DNA of 64,000 bases from Clostridiales bacterium (GCA_012517815.1 JAAYUF010000044.1:1-64000), one strand, 5' to 3'. Counted from the first letter of the stretch, positions 54,111 through 63,651 are shown. Numbers and translations are program-made. The notes: a model not told the origin generated them from the sequence alone.

Positions 54111-55077
54111 AGCCCATCACTCCTCTGACTGAGACATCCCCGCTCCACACCTGTCTGCGCCGGTTCTGATCGTCCAGCACCCAAAGCGCGCCCGTATCGT
54201 CGATGGCCTCCGCGGTTCCCAGGAAGGTTTCCGTCGCGCCGATCACTTCCACGCGCCGCCCCAGCGTGACGGAGCGCGCCGTGTACTCCGCAAGGATGCC
54301 GCTGAGGCCCTCCGCTTCCAGCGCGGCCATCGCGCGCTCCAGCTGCGAAAGGTAGGCGCACAGCAACGCGCGCCGGTCCGCCCCGTGCGCGCCCATAAGC
54401 CACAACGACGTCGCCCGGTGCCGGATGGTTTCCGGAAACGTCCGCTGCCGCACGTTGAACCCCGCGCCCGCCACAATCAGCGGGCCTTTTTCCGTTGCGA
54501 CCGCCTCGCAGAGGATGCCCACGCATTTCTTCCCGCCCACGACCACGTCGTTGGGCCACTTGATGCCCGGTGAAAGTCCGGTTTCCGCGATGGCGGCCGC
54601 GGCGGCCACCGCCACCGCCAGCGTCACCAGATGGGCTTGCCCTGGCGGCAGGTCCGGAGCCAGCAGCACCGAACACGGCAGGGCCGTGCCCGGCTCGGGC
54701 GTTTCCCACGCGCGTTGCAGGCGGCCGCGCCCGGCGGTCTGCCGGTCGCAGACGGCCAGGCTGCCCGCCGGCAGATTCCGCTCCGCCGCCGCGCGCTTAA
54801 GCTGGGTGTTGGTGGAATCCATCTCCGTCGCGTAGAGGATCTCGCCCCGGCCAAGCGTCCGCGTGCGCAAACCGGCGAGGATGTCCCCCGGCAGCAGGCT
54901 GTCGGCCGCGGGGCGAAGGCTCAGGCGACCCGCCGCGTCTGGTTGCGGCCGGTATCCCTCCGCCGCCAGCGCCAAAAGCCGCCCGGCGAGCGCCTCCGGC
55001 GTGCAATGCAGCCGCGCCGCCAGCGCGGGCGTCGTGTCCGCTTCCCCCGTTGCCAGCAGCCTCAACAATTCGTCCAT
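54103..55077 (-). CDS. birA: Biotin--protein ligase / biotin repressor
   Basis: A 324-residue bifunctional BirA. Residues 1-62 are an N-terminal winged helix (MDELLRLLATGEADTTPALA, LHCTPEALAGRLLAL). The ligase domain has YATEMDSTNTQLKR, DRQTAGRGRLQRAWETPEPG (biotinoyl-AMP loop GRGR), PGIKWPNDVVVGGKKCVGIL and VAGAGFNVRQ, then the C-terminal SH3-like domain. It biotinylates carriers such as the one at 15613. Start follows AGGGGAGCG. A longer upstream frame runs into the HAD gene and is not coding. Confidence 0.95.
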   Translation of the reverse strand: MDELLRLLATGEADTTPALAARLHCTPEALAGRLLALAAEGYRPQPDAAGRLSLRPAADSLLPGDILAGLRTRTLGRGEILYATEMDSTNTQLKRAAAERNLPAGSLAVCDRQTAGRGRLQRAWETPEPGTALPCSVLLAPDLPPGQAHLVTLAVAVAAAAAIAETGLSPGIKWPNDVVVGGKKCVGILCEAVATEKGPLIVAGAGFNVRQRTFPETIRHRATSLWLMGAHGADRRALLCAYLSQLERAMAALEAEGLSGILAEYTARSVTLGRRVEVIGATETFLGTAEAIDDTGALWVLDDQNRRRQVWSGDVSVRGVMGYV

Positions 55078-55210
55078 GCGTCGCGCTCCCCTGCCGGTTG
55101 CCAGCAACGCTGCGACCCCGTCGCAAGGGTTCAGGCATCCCGGGTTCTCCGCGCCGTTGGCCGTCCGCGACGGCCGCCGCCGACGCCGTTTCCTGATACC
55201 CTCTTTTTCT

Positions 55211-55906
55211 TCAAACCTTGTCGGTTTTCCTGCCAAGCACGAGATCCGCCGCCGCCAAAAGCGAGCCGCATACCGGCACGCCCGCCGTTTCCAGCGTTTC
55301 GCGGCTCTGGTGCCCGCGCGCGACCAGCACGCACCGGCAGCCGAGCGCCGCCGCCACCTCGGCGTCGTGCAACGTGTCCCCCAGCAGCACGCAGGCGTGC
55401 GACCCGTGCGCCCGCCGCGCGAGGTAGTCCCGGCCGACGGCCTCCTTGCTGGTCGCGTAAATATGGGTAAGGCCCAACACCTCGTCAAAGCGGCCGAGGA
55501 TGCCAGCATGCGCAAGCTGATCGCGCAGCATCTCCACATGGCTGGCGGAGAGCACCGCCTGCACGCACCCCGCCGCGTCAAAGCGCGCCAGCGCCGGCAG
55601 CGCGTCCGGGAACAGCGGTACGGTTGGAAAGCCGCGCACGTACTCGTCCATCCACGCGTTGGCCACCTGGACGAAGTTCGCGTCCGTCACGCCCGCGCGC
55701 TCGTAGTACTGCCGCACCGGGAAGGTGAACTGCGCGTGGTATTCCTCCAGCCCCTCAAGCGTCGGCAGGCCGAAGCGCGGGAATACGCGGTTGCGCACGC
55801 CGATGGCGTAGCGCACGTCGTCCAGCAGCGTGCCGTTCCAGTCCCACAGGATCAGCGTTGGTATGCGGTTTGCCGCCGTCCAGTTCTCCGTTTCCCGTCC
55901 CGTCAC
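55211..55906 (-). CDS. HAD family phosphatase
   Basis: A 231-residue HAD-superfamily hydrolase of the phosphoglycolate phosphatase-like subgroup. Motif I is LILWDWNGTLLDDV with Asp in place of Phe before the second Asp; motif II is VLSASHVEM; motif III lysine is in YATSKEAVGRDYL; motif IV is CVLLGDTLHDAEVAAALG. The GTG at 55906 follows GGGAGGG. Substrate unknown; probably the same transcript as birA and proS or a separate unit. Confidence 0.85.
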   Translation of the reverse strand: MTGRETENWTAANRIPTLILWDWNGTLLDDVRYAIGVRNRVFPRFGLPTLEGLEEYHAQFTFPVRQYYERAGVTDANFVQVANAWMDEYVRGFPTVPLFPDALPALARFDAAGCVQAVLSASHVEMLRDQLAHAGILGRFDEVLGLTHIYATSKEAVGRDYLARRAHGSHACVLLGDTLHDAEVAAALGCRCVLVARGHQSRETLETAGVPVCGSLLAAADLVLGRKTDKV

Positions 55907-55968
55907 GCGGTTCCCTCCCCCGGTGAAGCCGGAACGCGCGGTTTCCCGCGCGTTCCCGTTTGTTCAGT

Positions 55969-57411
55969 TCAGTAGGCTTTGGCAAAGTAGATCAGGTTCT
56001 TCGCGGGCTTGCCGCAACACACGCACCGGTCGCCGATGGGCGTCTGGTCAAAGGGCATGTTGCGGCTGGAGGCGTTGGTCCGCTCCTTGACGGCGTCCTC
56101 GCAGGCGCGATCGCCGCACCACATCGCGCGGGCGAAGCCGGTTTCCACGATGGAAGCGAGTTCATCCATGCTGTGCGCGTCGGTGATGTGCGCGTCGCGG
56201 AACTCCCGGGCCTGCACCAGCAGGTTTTGCTGGATCTCCTCAAGCAGCCCGCCCAGCGTTTGCGGGAGCGTATCCAGCGGCATGGGCGCCTTCTCGCACG
56301 TATCGCGGCGGAACACCGTCGCCACGCCGTTTTCCAGATCGCGCGGGCCGATCTCCAGCCGCACGGGCACGCCCTTCAACTCCCAGTCGTTAAACTTGTA
56401 GCCGGGGGAGAGCGTATCCCGGTCGTCCAGCTTCACGCGGAAGCCCGCGTCCTTCAGCCTCGCGGCCACGGCGTCGCAGGCTTCCATGACGCCGCCCTTG
56501 TGCGCCGCCACGGGGACGATGACCACCTGAATGGGCGCGATGCGGGGGGGCAGCCGCAGGCCGCGCTCGTCCCCGTGCGTCATGATGATCGCGCCGATGA
56601 GCCGGGTGCTTGCGCCCCAGCTGGTTTCGTGCACATACTCCAGTTTGCCCGCCTTGCTGAGGAACTGGATGTTGAACGCCACGGCGAAGTTGGTGCCGAA
56701 GTTGTGGCTGGTGCCGGCCTGCAGGGCTTTGCCGTCCTGCATCATGGCTTCCATGCTGTAGGTGGCCTGCGCGCCGGCGAACTTTTCCTTGTCGCTCTTG
56801 CGGCCGCAGAGCACCGGCAGGGCCATCTCGTCCTGGGCGACCTCGCGGTACACCTCCAGCATGCGCATGGTTTCTTCCTGCGCTTCTTCGGGCGTCTCGT
56901 GGATGGTATGGCCTTCCTGCCAGAGGAATTCGCTGGTGCGCAGGAAGGGCCGCGTGCTCTTTTCCCAGCGCAGGACCGAGCACCACTGGTTGTACTTCAT
57001 GGGCAGGTCGCGCCAGCTTCCCACCCACTTGCTGTACATGGCGCAAAAGATCGTCTCGCTCGTGGGGCGGATCGCCAGGCGTTCCTGGAGCTTTTCATTG
57101 CCGCCCTGGGTTACCCACGCTACCTCCGGCGCAAAGCCTTCCACGTGCTCGGCCTCCTTGAGCAGCAGGCTTTCGGGGATCAGCATGGGCATGTACACGT
57201 TCTGGTGGCCGGTCTCCTTGAAGCGCCGGTCCATCTCCTGCTGGATGCGCTCCCAGATGGCGTAGCCATAGGGGCGGATCACCATGCAGCCGCGCACCGG
57301 CGCGTAGTCCACCAGTTCGCTTTGCAGGATCACGTCGGTGTACCACTGCGAGAAATCCTCGCTGCGGGGCGTGATGTGCTCCACAAATTTCTTTTCTTCC
57401 TGTTTGGCCAT
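55969..57411 (-). CDS. proS: Prolyl-tRNA synthetase, archaeal/eukaryotic type
   Basis: A 480-residue class II synthetase of the short archaeal-type lineage, which lacks the bacterial editing insert. Motif 2 region: KYNQWCSVLRWEKSTRPFLR and RTSEFLWQEGHTIHET; motif 3: GASTRLIGAIIMTHGDERGL. The anticodon domain follows, and the C-terminal domain has MWCGDRACEDAV and CVCCGKPA zinc ligands and ends in Tyr, as the family does. The ATG at 57411 follows GGAAGGAG. It is governed by a T-box leader. Confidence 0.96.
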   Translation of the reverse strand: MAKQEEKKFVEHITPRSEDFSQWYTDVILQSELVDYAPVRGCMVIRPYGYAIWERIQQEMDRRFKETGHQNVYMPMLIPESLLLKEAEHVEGFAPEVAWVTQGGNEKLQERLAIRPTSETIFCAMYSKWVGSWRDLPMKYNQWCSVLRWEKSTRPFLRTSEFLWQEGHTIHETPEEAQEETMRMLEVYREVAQDEMALPVLCGRKSDKEKFAGAQATYSMEAMMQDGKALQAGTSHNFGTNFAVAFNIQFLSKAGKLEYVHETSWGASTRLIGAIIMTHGDERGLRLPPRIAPIQVVIVPVAAHKGGVMEACDAVAARLKDAGFRVKLDDRDTLSPGYKFNDWELKGVPVRLEIGPRDLENGVATVFRRDTCEKAPMPLDTLPQTLGGLLEEIQQNLLVQAREFRDAHITDAHSMDELASIVETGFARAMWCGDRACEDAVKERTNASSRNMPFDQTPIGDRCVCCGKPAKNLIYFAKAY

Positions 57412-57454
57412 GACGGGGTCTCCTTCCGCTATGAAAATAAGCTCCTCGCTCCCA

Positions 57455-57690
57455 CACACGGCCAACGGCCGCTGTTGGGACGAAGGGAGCCTTCGCGGTA
57501 CCACCCGACTTAAAGCGCCGGAGCGCTTTCACTTTGGTTGCCGGATAACGGCGGCAGGCCGTCGGGGATTGGCCGATCGGTTGGGCGCGGGAAACCGCCG
57601 TTGGCGCGTGACCGTCCTTTCAGCCGGTGGGACGGCTCTCTTTCCGGCGCCATGCGGGCGGCGTTCGCCCATGGGCCCCTCGGGAGGGTT
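57455..57690 (-). promoter_or_regulatory. T-box leader of proS
   Basis: The T-box sequence GGGTGGTACCGCG (57494-57506) is exact on the minus strand and is followed by the antiterminator partner GGCTCCCTTCGTCCC. Upstream is AAAGAGAGCCG...CCGGCTGAAAGG, which resembles the AGAGAG / GGCTGAAAG pair of Stem I. The leader senses uncharged tRNA, here presumably tRNA-Pro. The specifier codon could not be placed with confidence, and Stem I seems short. Confidence 0.88.
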
Positions 57691-57696
57691 GGGGAT

Positions 57697-57725
57697 ATCC
57701 TATCACAAGTCGCCGGGATTGTCAA
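57697..57725 (-). promoter_or_regulatory. Promoter of the proS T-box leader
   Basis: Perfect TTGACA (57720-57725), 17-base spacer, TAGGAT (57697-57702). Confidence 0.75.
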
Positions 57726-57912
57726 AGGCTACCGCAACCGGCGCGGGGTTTTCCCCTCCCCGGGGCCTGTGGCGGATAAAGCGGATCGTCGGAATGGGCC
57801 GCGATCTCCCCCAGCCGCGGGATGGAACCGCCTGCCCAATAGCGCCCCCCGCCTGCGGCCCGGCTGCCCGGCCGGAGATCGTCAGGAAGGGGCGTCCTCC
57901 GTTTTCAAGTCC

Positions 57913-58041
57913 TTCCCGCCTCCCGCCCACGGCATGGTGCCCCCGTGCCTTCGACGCGAAAGCCCGGCGTTGTGCCGCTGCGCCTTCGCTTCCGCGCTCC
58001 GTCACGGCGGAAAACCGCTCGCAGGCTTTGATGCACACCCG
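57913..58041 (-). repeat. Intergenic repeat family B, copy B4 (about 129 bp)
   Basis: On the minus strand the first 110 bases align with copy B3 without gaps at about 70% identity by eye, including GCGCGGAAGCGAAGGCG and CGAAGGCACGGG. The TIRs have decayed (CGGGTGTGC and GGCGGGAAG). It lies between the AEC transporter gene and the proS promoter. Confidence 0.8.
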
Positions 58042-58101
58042 GATGGAAGCCGTTTGAAGCCCGTCTCCGGCCGCCTCCACGGCAACCGCCAGGCCCCGGG
58101 T

Positions 58102-59046
58102 TCAGGTCAGGAAGCCCATCGATTTGAATGCGAACACCCATAAAAAGACCGTTATGCCCGACAGCGCGGTGGTCAGCACGACCTGCGCGGCCGCGAAGTC
58201 CGTATCCCCGCCCAGCTGCTGCGCCATGGGATAGCTGCTCACGGCCGTGGGCGAGGCAAACACCGCGATCAGCGTGGCAAGGTTAACATCCCGGATGCCC
58301 AGCGCCACGGCCCCGGCGAGGAACACCATGGGCGCCGCCACCAGCCGGCCCAACACGCCCACCGTCAAAAGCCGCGCGTTGGCGCGCACCTTGTCAAAAT
58401 CCAGGCTCGCCCCCAGCAGAAACAGCGCCAGCGGCGTGGCGACGCCCGCCAGCCCCCGCAGGGGTTTGTCCAGCACCGTCGGAAAGGTCCACCCCAGCCG
58501 CCACAGCACAAAGCCAGCCAGCGTGCCCAGAATCAGCGGGTTGACCAGCACCCCGCGCACGATGCTGCCCAGGCGGACGGTTCTGCCGCTGTGCATCATC
58601 AACGCAATGGTCGCCATCACGTTAAACAGCGGCACCACCGCCGCCACCATCAGCGCCGCCACGGAGTGGTTGGCGTCGGGGTACATCATAAGCACCAGCG
58701 GGATGCCGAAAATGGCGTAATTGCTGCGCGCCACGCCCTGTATCAGCACGCCGCGCGCTTCGGGCGCGGGGCTCAGGCGACGCGCCAGCGGAAACATGAG
58801 CAGGAAGGAAAGGACCACCCCCGCCATGGCGTACAGCAGCGTTCGCACATCCGGCGCCCGCCCCGCCTCCGTATCCATGATGTTCAGGCACAAAAGCAGC
58901 GGCAGGAAGATGTGAAACACCGCGCTGTTGGCCTGCCGGACCCCCTCCGCGCCGATGATGCGCAGCTTTTGGGCCACAAGCCCCGCCAGCATCATCAGCA
59001 GCAGGGGAAACACAGTGTTGACGGAAAAGACCAGATCATGCCACAT
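58102..59046 (-). CDS. AEC family transporter
   Basis: A 314-residue permease of the auxin-efflux-carrier family with about ten membrane helices in two five-helix repeats. Features include FSVNTVFPLLLMMLAGLVAQ at the N-terminus, the conserved SNYAIFGIPLVLMMYP, VNPLILGTLAGFVLWRLGW and the second repeat LFLLGASLDFDKVR and VFASPTAVSSYPMAQQLGGD. Bacterial members export or import organic acids such as malate or malonate. The ATG at 59046 (MWHDL) is preferred over one at 59073, which precedes the GGAGAAAGG site. Substrate unknown. Confidence 0.88.
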   Translation of the reverse strand: MWHDLVFSVNTVFPLLLMMLAGLVAQKLRIIGAEGVRQANSAVFHIFLPLLLCLNIMDTEAGRAPDVRTLLYAMAGVVLSFLLMFPLARRLSPAPEARGVLIQGVARSNYAIFGIPLVLMMYPDANHSVAALMVAAVVPLFNVMATIALMMHSGRTVRLGSIVRGVLVNPLILGTLAGFVLWRLGWTFPTVLDKPLRGLAGVATPLALFLLGASLDFDKVRANARLLTVGVLGRLVAAPMVFLAGAVALGIRDVNLATLIAVFASPTAVSSYPMAQQLGGDTDFAAAQVVLTTALSGITVFLWVFAFKSMGFLT

Positions 59047-59147
59047 GCAAAGCCACCCTTTCTCCGGCGACAAGCCGTTTCCCGCTCAATAAAAAGCGGC
59101 GCCGACGCCCCGCGGGGCGCGGCGCACAGGGAGGGAAACCCGGCGGC

Positions 59148-60575
59148 TCAGTCGCCGTAGTTGTCCTTGAGGTATTTGAAGATCGTCGCCGCGATCGGCG
59201 CGGCCACGCCGCCGCCGCTGCCGCCGCTTTCCACCAGCACGCAGCAGGCGTAGGGCAGCGCGTCGTCGGCGATGTAGCCCACAAACCAGGCGTTGGTCAC
59301 GTCCTCGCCGTTGACGGAGGCTTCGGCGCTGCCGGTTTTGCCCGCGATGGTCAGCCCCGTGACCCGCGCGGCCGAACCGGTGCCGGAGGCGACCACGTTT
59401 TGCATGTAGCTTTGCAGCACGTCCGCGATCCCGGTGGGAACGGCGCGGCGGTACTCCTTGGGGACGTAGCGTACCCGCACCGTGCCGGACGGGCTTTTGA
59501 CCCGGGCGATCAGGCGCGGCTCCATCATCACGCCGTCGTTGGCGATCGCGGCCCCCACCATGCACATGTGCAGGGGCGTCGCCCCGATCTGGCTTTGGCC
59601 CACGCCGCTCCAGGCGATTTCAACGGCGTTGCGGTTCGTGGTCGGGTACACGCTGTTTTCCACCACGATGTCGCGGAACAGGAAGTTGTCGTTAAAGCCG
59701 AAATTTTCGGCGGTCCTGCGCAGGTTCGCGTCCGTAAGGATCAGGGCGCACTGGGCGAAGGCGTTGTTGCAGCTGACGGTGAACGCCTTTTCCAGCGTGA
59801 GGCTGCCGTGCTGCGCCAGGTTATAGTCGCGGATGGTCTGGTCCATCACCTGCGTGGCGCCCGTGCACAGGAAGAGGTGGCTGGTGATGCCCTCCAGGTT
59901 TTCCAGCGCGCTGGCCGCGGTGATGATCTTAAACGTCGAACCCGGGGCGAGCGTGCTTTGCAGCGCCCGGTTCCAGAACGGGTGCTGGGGGTTTTCCTGA
60001 TCGGCCTGGGTGATGTTCTGCGGATCGAACACCGGCAGGCTCACCAGCGCCAGAATTTCGCCGGTGCGGTAGTTCATGACCACCGCGCCGCCGCTTTTCC
60101 CCTTGGTCTGCGCGTTGGTATCAAAAGCGCTGACGATTTTGGCGCACAGCTTGCTGTCCGCGGTCAGGGTCACGTCGTCGCCGCGGCGGGTTTCGCCCTT
60201 GAGCAGCGCCGCCACGCGCTCGCTCAGCGAGGTTTCAAACCCCAGCAGATAGTTGGCCTGGAAGGAGTCCACGCCGTTGGCGACGTTGCCGTCCCGGTCG
60301 CCGATCAGGTGCACGGTCGCCTTGCGCGCCTTGATGGCGGACTGGTACACCCGCTCGCCGTCTGCATCGGTGGTCGCCAGCACGACGCCGTTACGGTCGA
60401 TGATGTCCCCGGCGATCACCGTGCGCCTGGCGGCCTGATAGCGCGTGTTCTTGCTGTTGCTGAACCACCGGCTGCCGTAGATGGTCACGCTGTACACGCC
60501 GTAGAGCCCCGCCACAAACAATAGCCCGACGACCAGCAGGGTCATCACGCGAAAACGGGAGCGCAGCTGTTTCAT
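59148..60575 (-). CDS. Penicillin-binding protein 2-type D,D-transpeptidase
   Basis: A 475-residue class B penicillin-binding protein with an N-terminal membrane anchor (RVMTLLVVGLLFVAGLYGVY). The short dimerisation region carries RRTVIAGDIIDRNGVVLATT. The transpeptidase domain has all three motifs: S-x-x-K in LAPGSTFKIITAAS, S-x-N in TVSCNNAFAQ and K-T-G in IAGKTGSAEASVNGED. It resembles PbpA of the RodA-PbpA pair. It is downstream of the RodA-like gene and the FHA gene in one operon. RBS GGAGGAAACC. Confidence 0.93.
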   Translation of the reverse strand: MKQLRSRFRVMTLLVVGLLFVAGLYGVYSVTIYGSRWFSNSKNTRYQAARRTVIAGDIIDRNGVVLATTDADGERVYQSAIKARKATVHLIGDRDGNVANGVDSFQANYLLGFETSLSERVAALLKGETRRGDDVTLTADSKLCAKIVSAFDTNAQTKGKSGGAVVMNYRTGEILALVSLPVFDPQNITQADQENPQHPFWNRALQSTLAPGSTFKIITAASALENLEGITSHLFLCTGATQVMDQTIRDYNLAQHGSLTLEKAFTVSCNNAFAQCALILTDANLRRTAENFGFNDNFLFRDIVVENSVYPTTNRNAVEIAWSGVGQSQIGATPLHMCMVGAAIANDGVMMEPRLIARVKSPSGTVRVRYVPKEYRRAVPTGIADVLQSYMQNVVASGTGSAARVTGLTIAGKTGSAEASVNGEDVTNAWFVGYIADDALPYACCVLVESGGSGGGVAAPIAATIFKYLKDNYGD

Positions 60576-60611
60576 GGCGGTTTCCTCCTCTCCATCTGCT
60601 GGGCGTTTCCG

Positions 60612-61910
60612 TTATCCTTCGGCGTTGGGCAGGGTCAGTTCCTCGCTGAGGCTGTGGCTGATCTCGTAATCATAGGCGAAATCGTCCTGGTTGATGCTGG
60701 CGACGCCCTGCAAAAGCCCGATCAGCCCCATGCAGCTGACCAGCGACGTGCCCCCGTAGCTCACAAACGGCATGGTGACGCCCGTCAGGGGAATCAGCTT
60801 GAGCACCCCGCCGATGATGACGAACGTCTGCACGCCCAGCATCAGGGTGGCGCCCATCGCCAGCAGCGCGTGAAAGCTGTGCCGGGCGCTCACCGCGATG
60901 GAAGTGCCGCGCAGGATCAGGATGACGTACATCACCAGCACCAGCACGCCGAAGATAATGCCGAACTGCTCGCAGATGACCGCGAAAATGCAGTCCGTAA
61001 AGTACACCGGGATCACGCGCGGCGCGCCCAGGCCCAGCCCCACGCCAAACAGCCCGCCCGAGGCGATGGCCATCAATATTTGCGCGATCTGGTAGCCGCT
61101 GGTTTCATAGTACATCCACGGGTTTTGCCAGACCGCCACGCGCTTTTTCACGTGGGCGAACATCCGGTAGCCCAGCACCGCCGCGCCCGCGCCGCCCACC
61201 AGCCCCAGCCCCGTAAGGGGCAGGTTGCCCGTGGAGGAGAAAAACAGTAGCAGCGTGGTTGTGTAGTAGATCAGCGCCGTGCCCAGATCCTTTTGCAGCA
61301 TCAAGACCCCCAGGCAGTACCCGGCGAACAGCAGCCAGGCCCAAAACTGCCGGCGGCTCATGTAGTAGCTCAGGATCAGCAGCAGCGCGATTTTCACGAT
61401 TTCGCTGGGCTGCAGGCTGGTACCGCCAAGGTTAATCCAGTTGATGGCGCCATTCTGCTCGGTGCCGATGGCCAGCGGCAGCGCCAGCAGCGCCGCGGCC
61501 CCCAGCACCACCAGCCTGATGAGGAACTTCCACCGCCGGACATAGCGCACCAGCAGGATGCAAAACAGCATCGCGACAATCCCGGTGGAGTAGTACACCG
61601 CCTGTTGCAGCCCGCGGGACGTGCCCGCGTCCAGATCGGTGGAGTAGAGCACCAGCACGCCCAGCGCGCACAGGAAGTTCGCGATGGCCAAAAGCAGCTT
61701 GTCCGCGGGGAAAAACCGCGGCAAACCCATGGTGGCCACATAGATCAGCGCGGGCACGACCAGCGCCAGCGCGAAGCCCTGCCAGCGAAGCTCTCCCTTC
61801 AGGGCGATCAGGAAAAACGCGCTGAAGAAAAACAGCATCATCGCCGATACCAGCCGCCGGTCCGGCCTGCGGCGGGGCGGGAGCCTGCGGCCTTCGCCTG
61901 CCCTTCTCAT
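60612..61910 (-). CDS. SEDS family glycan polymerase (FtsW/RodA/SpoVE)
   Basis: A 432-residue polytopic SEDS protein, about ten helices. Signatures: GAINWINLGGTSLQPSEIVK, VLMLQKDLGTALIYYTTTL with the catalytic Asp, SGGLFGVGLGLGAPR, FAVICEQFGIIFGVLVL with the conserved Glu, and GVTMPFVSYGGTSLVSCMGL. Paired with a class B PBP, it would polymerise peptidoglycan. The start at 61910 overlaps the FHA gene stop (ATGA). The N-terminus has an unusually basic 20-residue extension. Confidence 0.93.
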   Translation of the reverse strand: MRRAGEGRRLPPRRRPDRRLVSAMMLFFFSAFFLIALKGELRWQGFALALVVPALIYVATMGLPRFFPADKLLLAIANFLCALGVLVLYSTDLDAGTSRGLQQAVYYSTGIVAMLFCILLVRYVRRWKFLIRLVVLGAAALLALPLAIGTEQNGAINWINLGGTSLQPSEIVKIALLLILSYYMSRRQFWAWLLFAGYCLGVLMLQKDLGTALIYYTTTLLLFFSSTGNLPLTGLGLVGGAGAAVLGYRMFAHVKKRVAVWQNPWMYYETSGYQIAQILMAIASGGLFGVGLGLGAPRVIPVYFTDCIFAVICEQFGIIFGVLVLVMYVILILRGTSIAVSARHSFHALLAMGATLMLGVQTFVIIGGVLKLIPLTGVTMPFVSYGGTSLVSCMGLIGLLQGVASINQDDFAYDYEISHSLSEELTLPNAEG

Positions 61911-63571
61911 CCGCGCCGCCCCCCTTTCAGGTAACGGTCCCACAGCATCTTCTTGGCACGGGCGGCCTCGTCGGGGTCCACGTACAGGCTGCGGGGCGCC
62001 TCGTCCTCGTCGGCGTATTCATAGGGCTCGTCGATCTCCGGCTCGACATATTCGGGATAGGTATAGCCGCCGTCGGCAAAGCGCGCCTCGCTCTGGGGGT
62101 AGGCCGCGTAGGGCCAGTCCCCGGCGGGGTCCTCCGTCCCTGCGGGCTCCGCCCCGATATAGTCCGCGTAGGCCCCGGGCGCGCCGGGTTCGCCGCCCGG
62201 CAGGCTCGCGCCCTCGCGCGCCCGGCGGACAGGCTCGTCCTCATACGGGGGCGCATCGGCATCGGCGTCGTTCTCCGCCACAGGCGGATAGAAGGTGACG
62301 CGGGGCGCGAACGTTGCTCCGCCCGGCACCGGCGCGCCGGAAGCCGCCCAGGGCGCGTCCGCTTCGTCGGGCACGCGTCGCAGGGCGGGAGCCCTCTCCG
62401 CCGAATGCGCCCGTTCCCACAGCGCATCGGCCGTTTCCCCGTCGGGATCGGCCTGCGCCCACCCGCCCCCGTCCGTCGTGCCGTTCCATCCGGCGGCCGC
62501 GCCGCGATACGGATCCTCGGACGGTATCCCGCCCTCGTTAAGCGGCGGTAGCGGATTGAGCCGTACCCGCCGCCTGCGGGCGGTTGCGCTTTCCGCGTAA
62601 AGAGACCCCCGCGGCTCGGCCGGCGACGGAACCCGATACGCCGGTTCTGTTTCTGCCCCGTAATCGGGTACCGGTTCTTCTTCGCCAAATGGTTCCTGCG
62701 CGTCCCCGTAGACCGGTTCCGCTTCGTCCTCCTCCGCCGGTTCCGGCGGGAGGAGGGCGTGACCGGCGCCCATCCGCGGCGGCAGGGCGAAATCGCCCCG
62801 TTCCGTGGAAAGCGTCGCGGACACGGCGGCCGGGGCCATGGCGCCCGAAGCGTCCCGGGTGTCGGGCGGTGCCGCCCCCTGCGGGTACGGCGCCGCCGTG
62901 CCGGGCTGCTGCGCGGGCGCAAAGCCCTGCTGGGGCGCGTCCCCCGGGAATGGCGCGGTCGGCCCGTTTGGCTGCGGGGCCGCCTGCCACGCGGCCGCCT
63001 GCAACTGCCGGAACGCCGCCAGCTGCTCGGGCGTGAAGGCCGTCTGCGCCGTGTCCGGCGCTTGCGTCGGCGCGGCCTCGGTCGCGGCGCGCGCGCCCGC
63101 AAACTCATACCCCGCGAACAGCCGCAGCCGCAGCTCCGCTTCGCCCACCGTCAGGCGGGACCCGTGCGCAAGAAAGGCGCGCGCACGGCGGCCCGTATAC
63201 GTCCGGCCGTCCACCTCGATGCGCTGCCGCCCGTAGGGCTCCATGCACAGGCCCTGATCCTCGTCAAACGTGAACCACAGGTGCTTGCGGCGCACCCCGC
63301 GCACCGGGACGTACACGTCGTCCCCGCGTACGCTGCCCAGCACGCCCTCGCCGGATACCGGCAGGGCCAGGCCCGTTTCCAGTTCCTCGTTGCCGCGAAG
63401 GACCACCAGCTCGCCCACATACCCGGCGTCGGGCAGCAGGCGCAGGCGTTTCTTGCGCTGCCGGCGGTCGCGCGCGAGCCACCGGTAGCTTCGCCAGACG
63501 ATGAGCACCATCAGGAACAGGAACCAGTAGCGCGCGCCCTGCGATACCAGCTCGAAAATCTCATCCGGCAC
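61907..63571 (-). CDS. FHA domain protein with membrane anchor and long disordered region
   Basis: A 554-residue protein. A membrane helix at residues 15-32 (YWFLFLMVLIVWRSYRWLA) is followed by a basic run (RRQRKKRLRLL). Residues about 50-150 form a forkhead-associated domain, with GEGVLGSVRGDDVYVPVRGV and HLWFTFDEDQGLCMEPYG. The remaining 390 residues are Ala/Pro/Glu/Asp-rich and probably unfolded, ending in a basic segment KKMLWDRYLKGGRR. FHA domains bind phosphothreonine, so a Ser/Thr kinase may control the wall synthesis genes that follow. GTG start after GGGGAGG. Confidence 0.85.
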   Translation of the reverse strand: MPDEIFELVSQGARYWFLFLMVLIVWRSYRWLARDRRQRKKRLRLLPDAGYVGELVVLRGNEELETGLALPVSGEGVLGSVRGDDVYVPVRGVRRKHLWFTFDEDQGLCMEPYGRQRIEVDGRTYTGRRARAFLAHGSRLTVGEAELRLRLFAGYEFAGARAATEAAPTQAPDTAQTAFTPEQLAAFRQLQAAAWQAAPQPNGPTAPFPGDAPQQGFAPAQQPGTAAPYPQGAAPPDTRDASGAMAPAAVSATLSTERGDFALPPRMGAGHALLPPEPAEEDEAEPVYGDAQEPFGEEEPVPDYGAETEPAYRVPSPAEPRGSLYAESATARRRRVRLNPLPPLNEGGIPSEDPYRGAAAGWNGTTDGGGWAQADPDGETADALWERAHSAERAPALRRVPDEADAPWAASGAPVPGGATFAPRVTFYPPVAENDADADAPPYEDEPVRRAREGASLPGGEPGAPGAYADYIGAEPAGTEDPAGDWPYAAYPQSEARFADGGYTYPEYVEPEIDEPYEYADEDEAPRSLYVDPDEAARAKKMLWDRYLKGGRRG

Positions 63572-63651
63572 GGCCGCGCACCTCCCCGTGTTCTCCGCCT
63601 GATGCCCGCGCCGCGGGCCGCGGTACCGTATAATAGGACGGAAGCCCCCGA

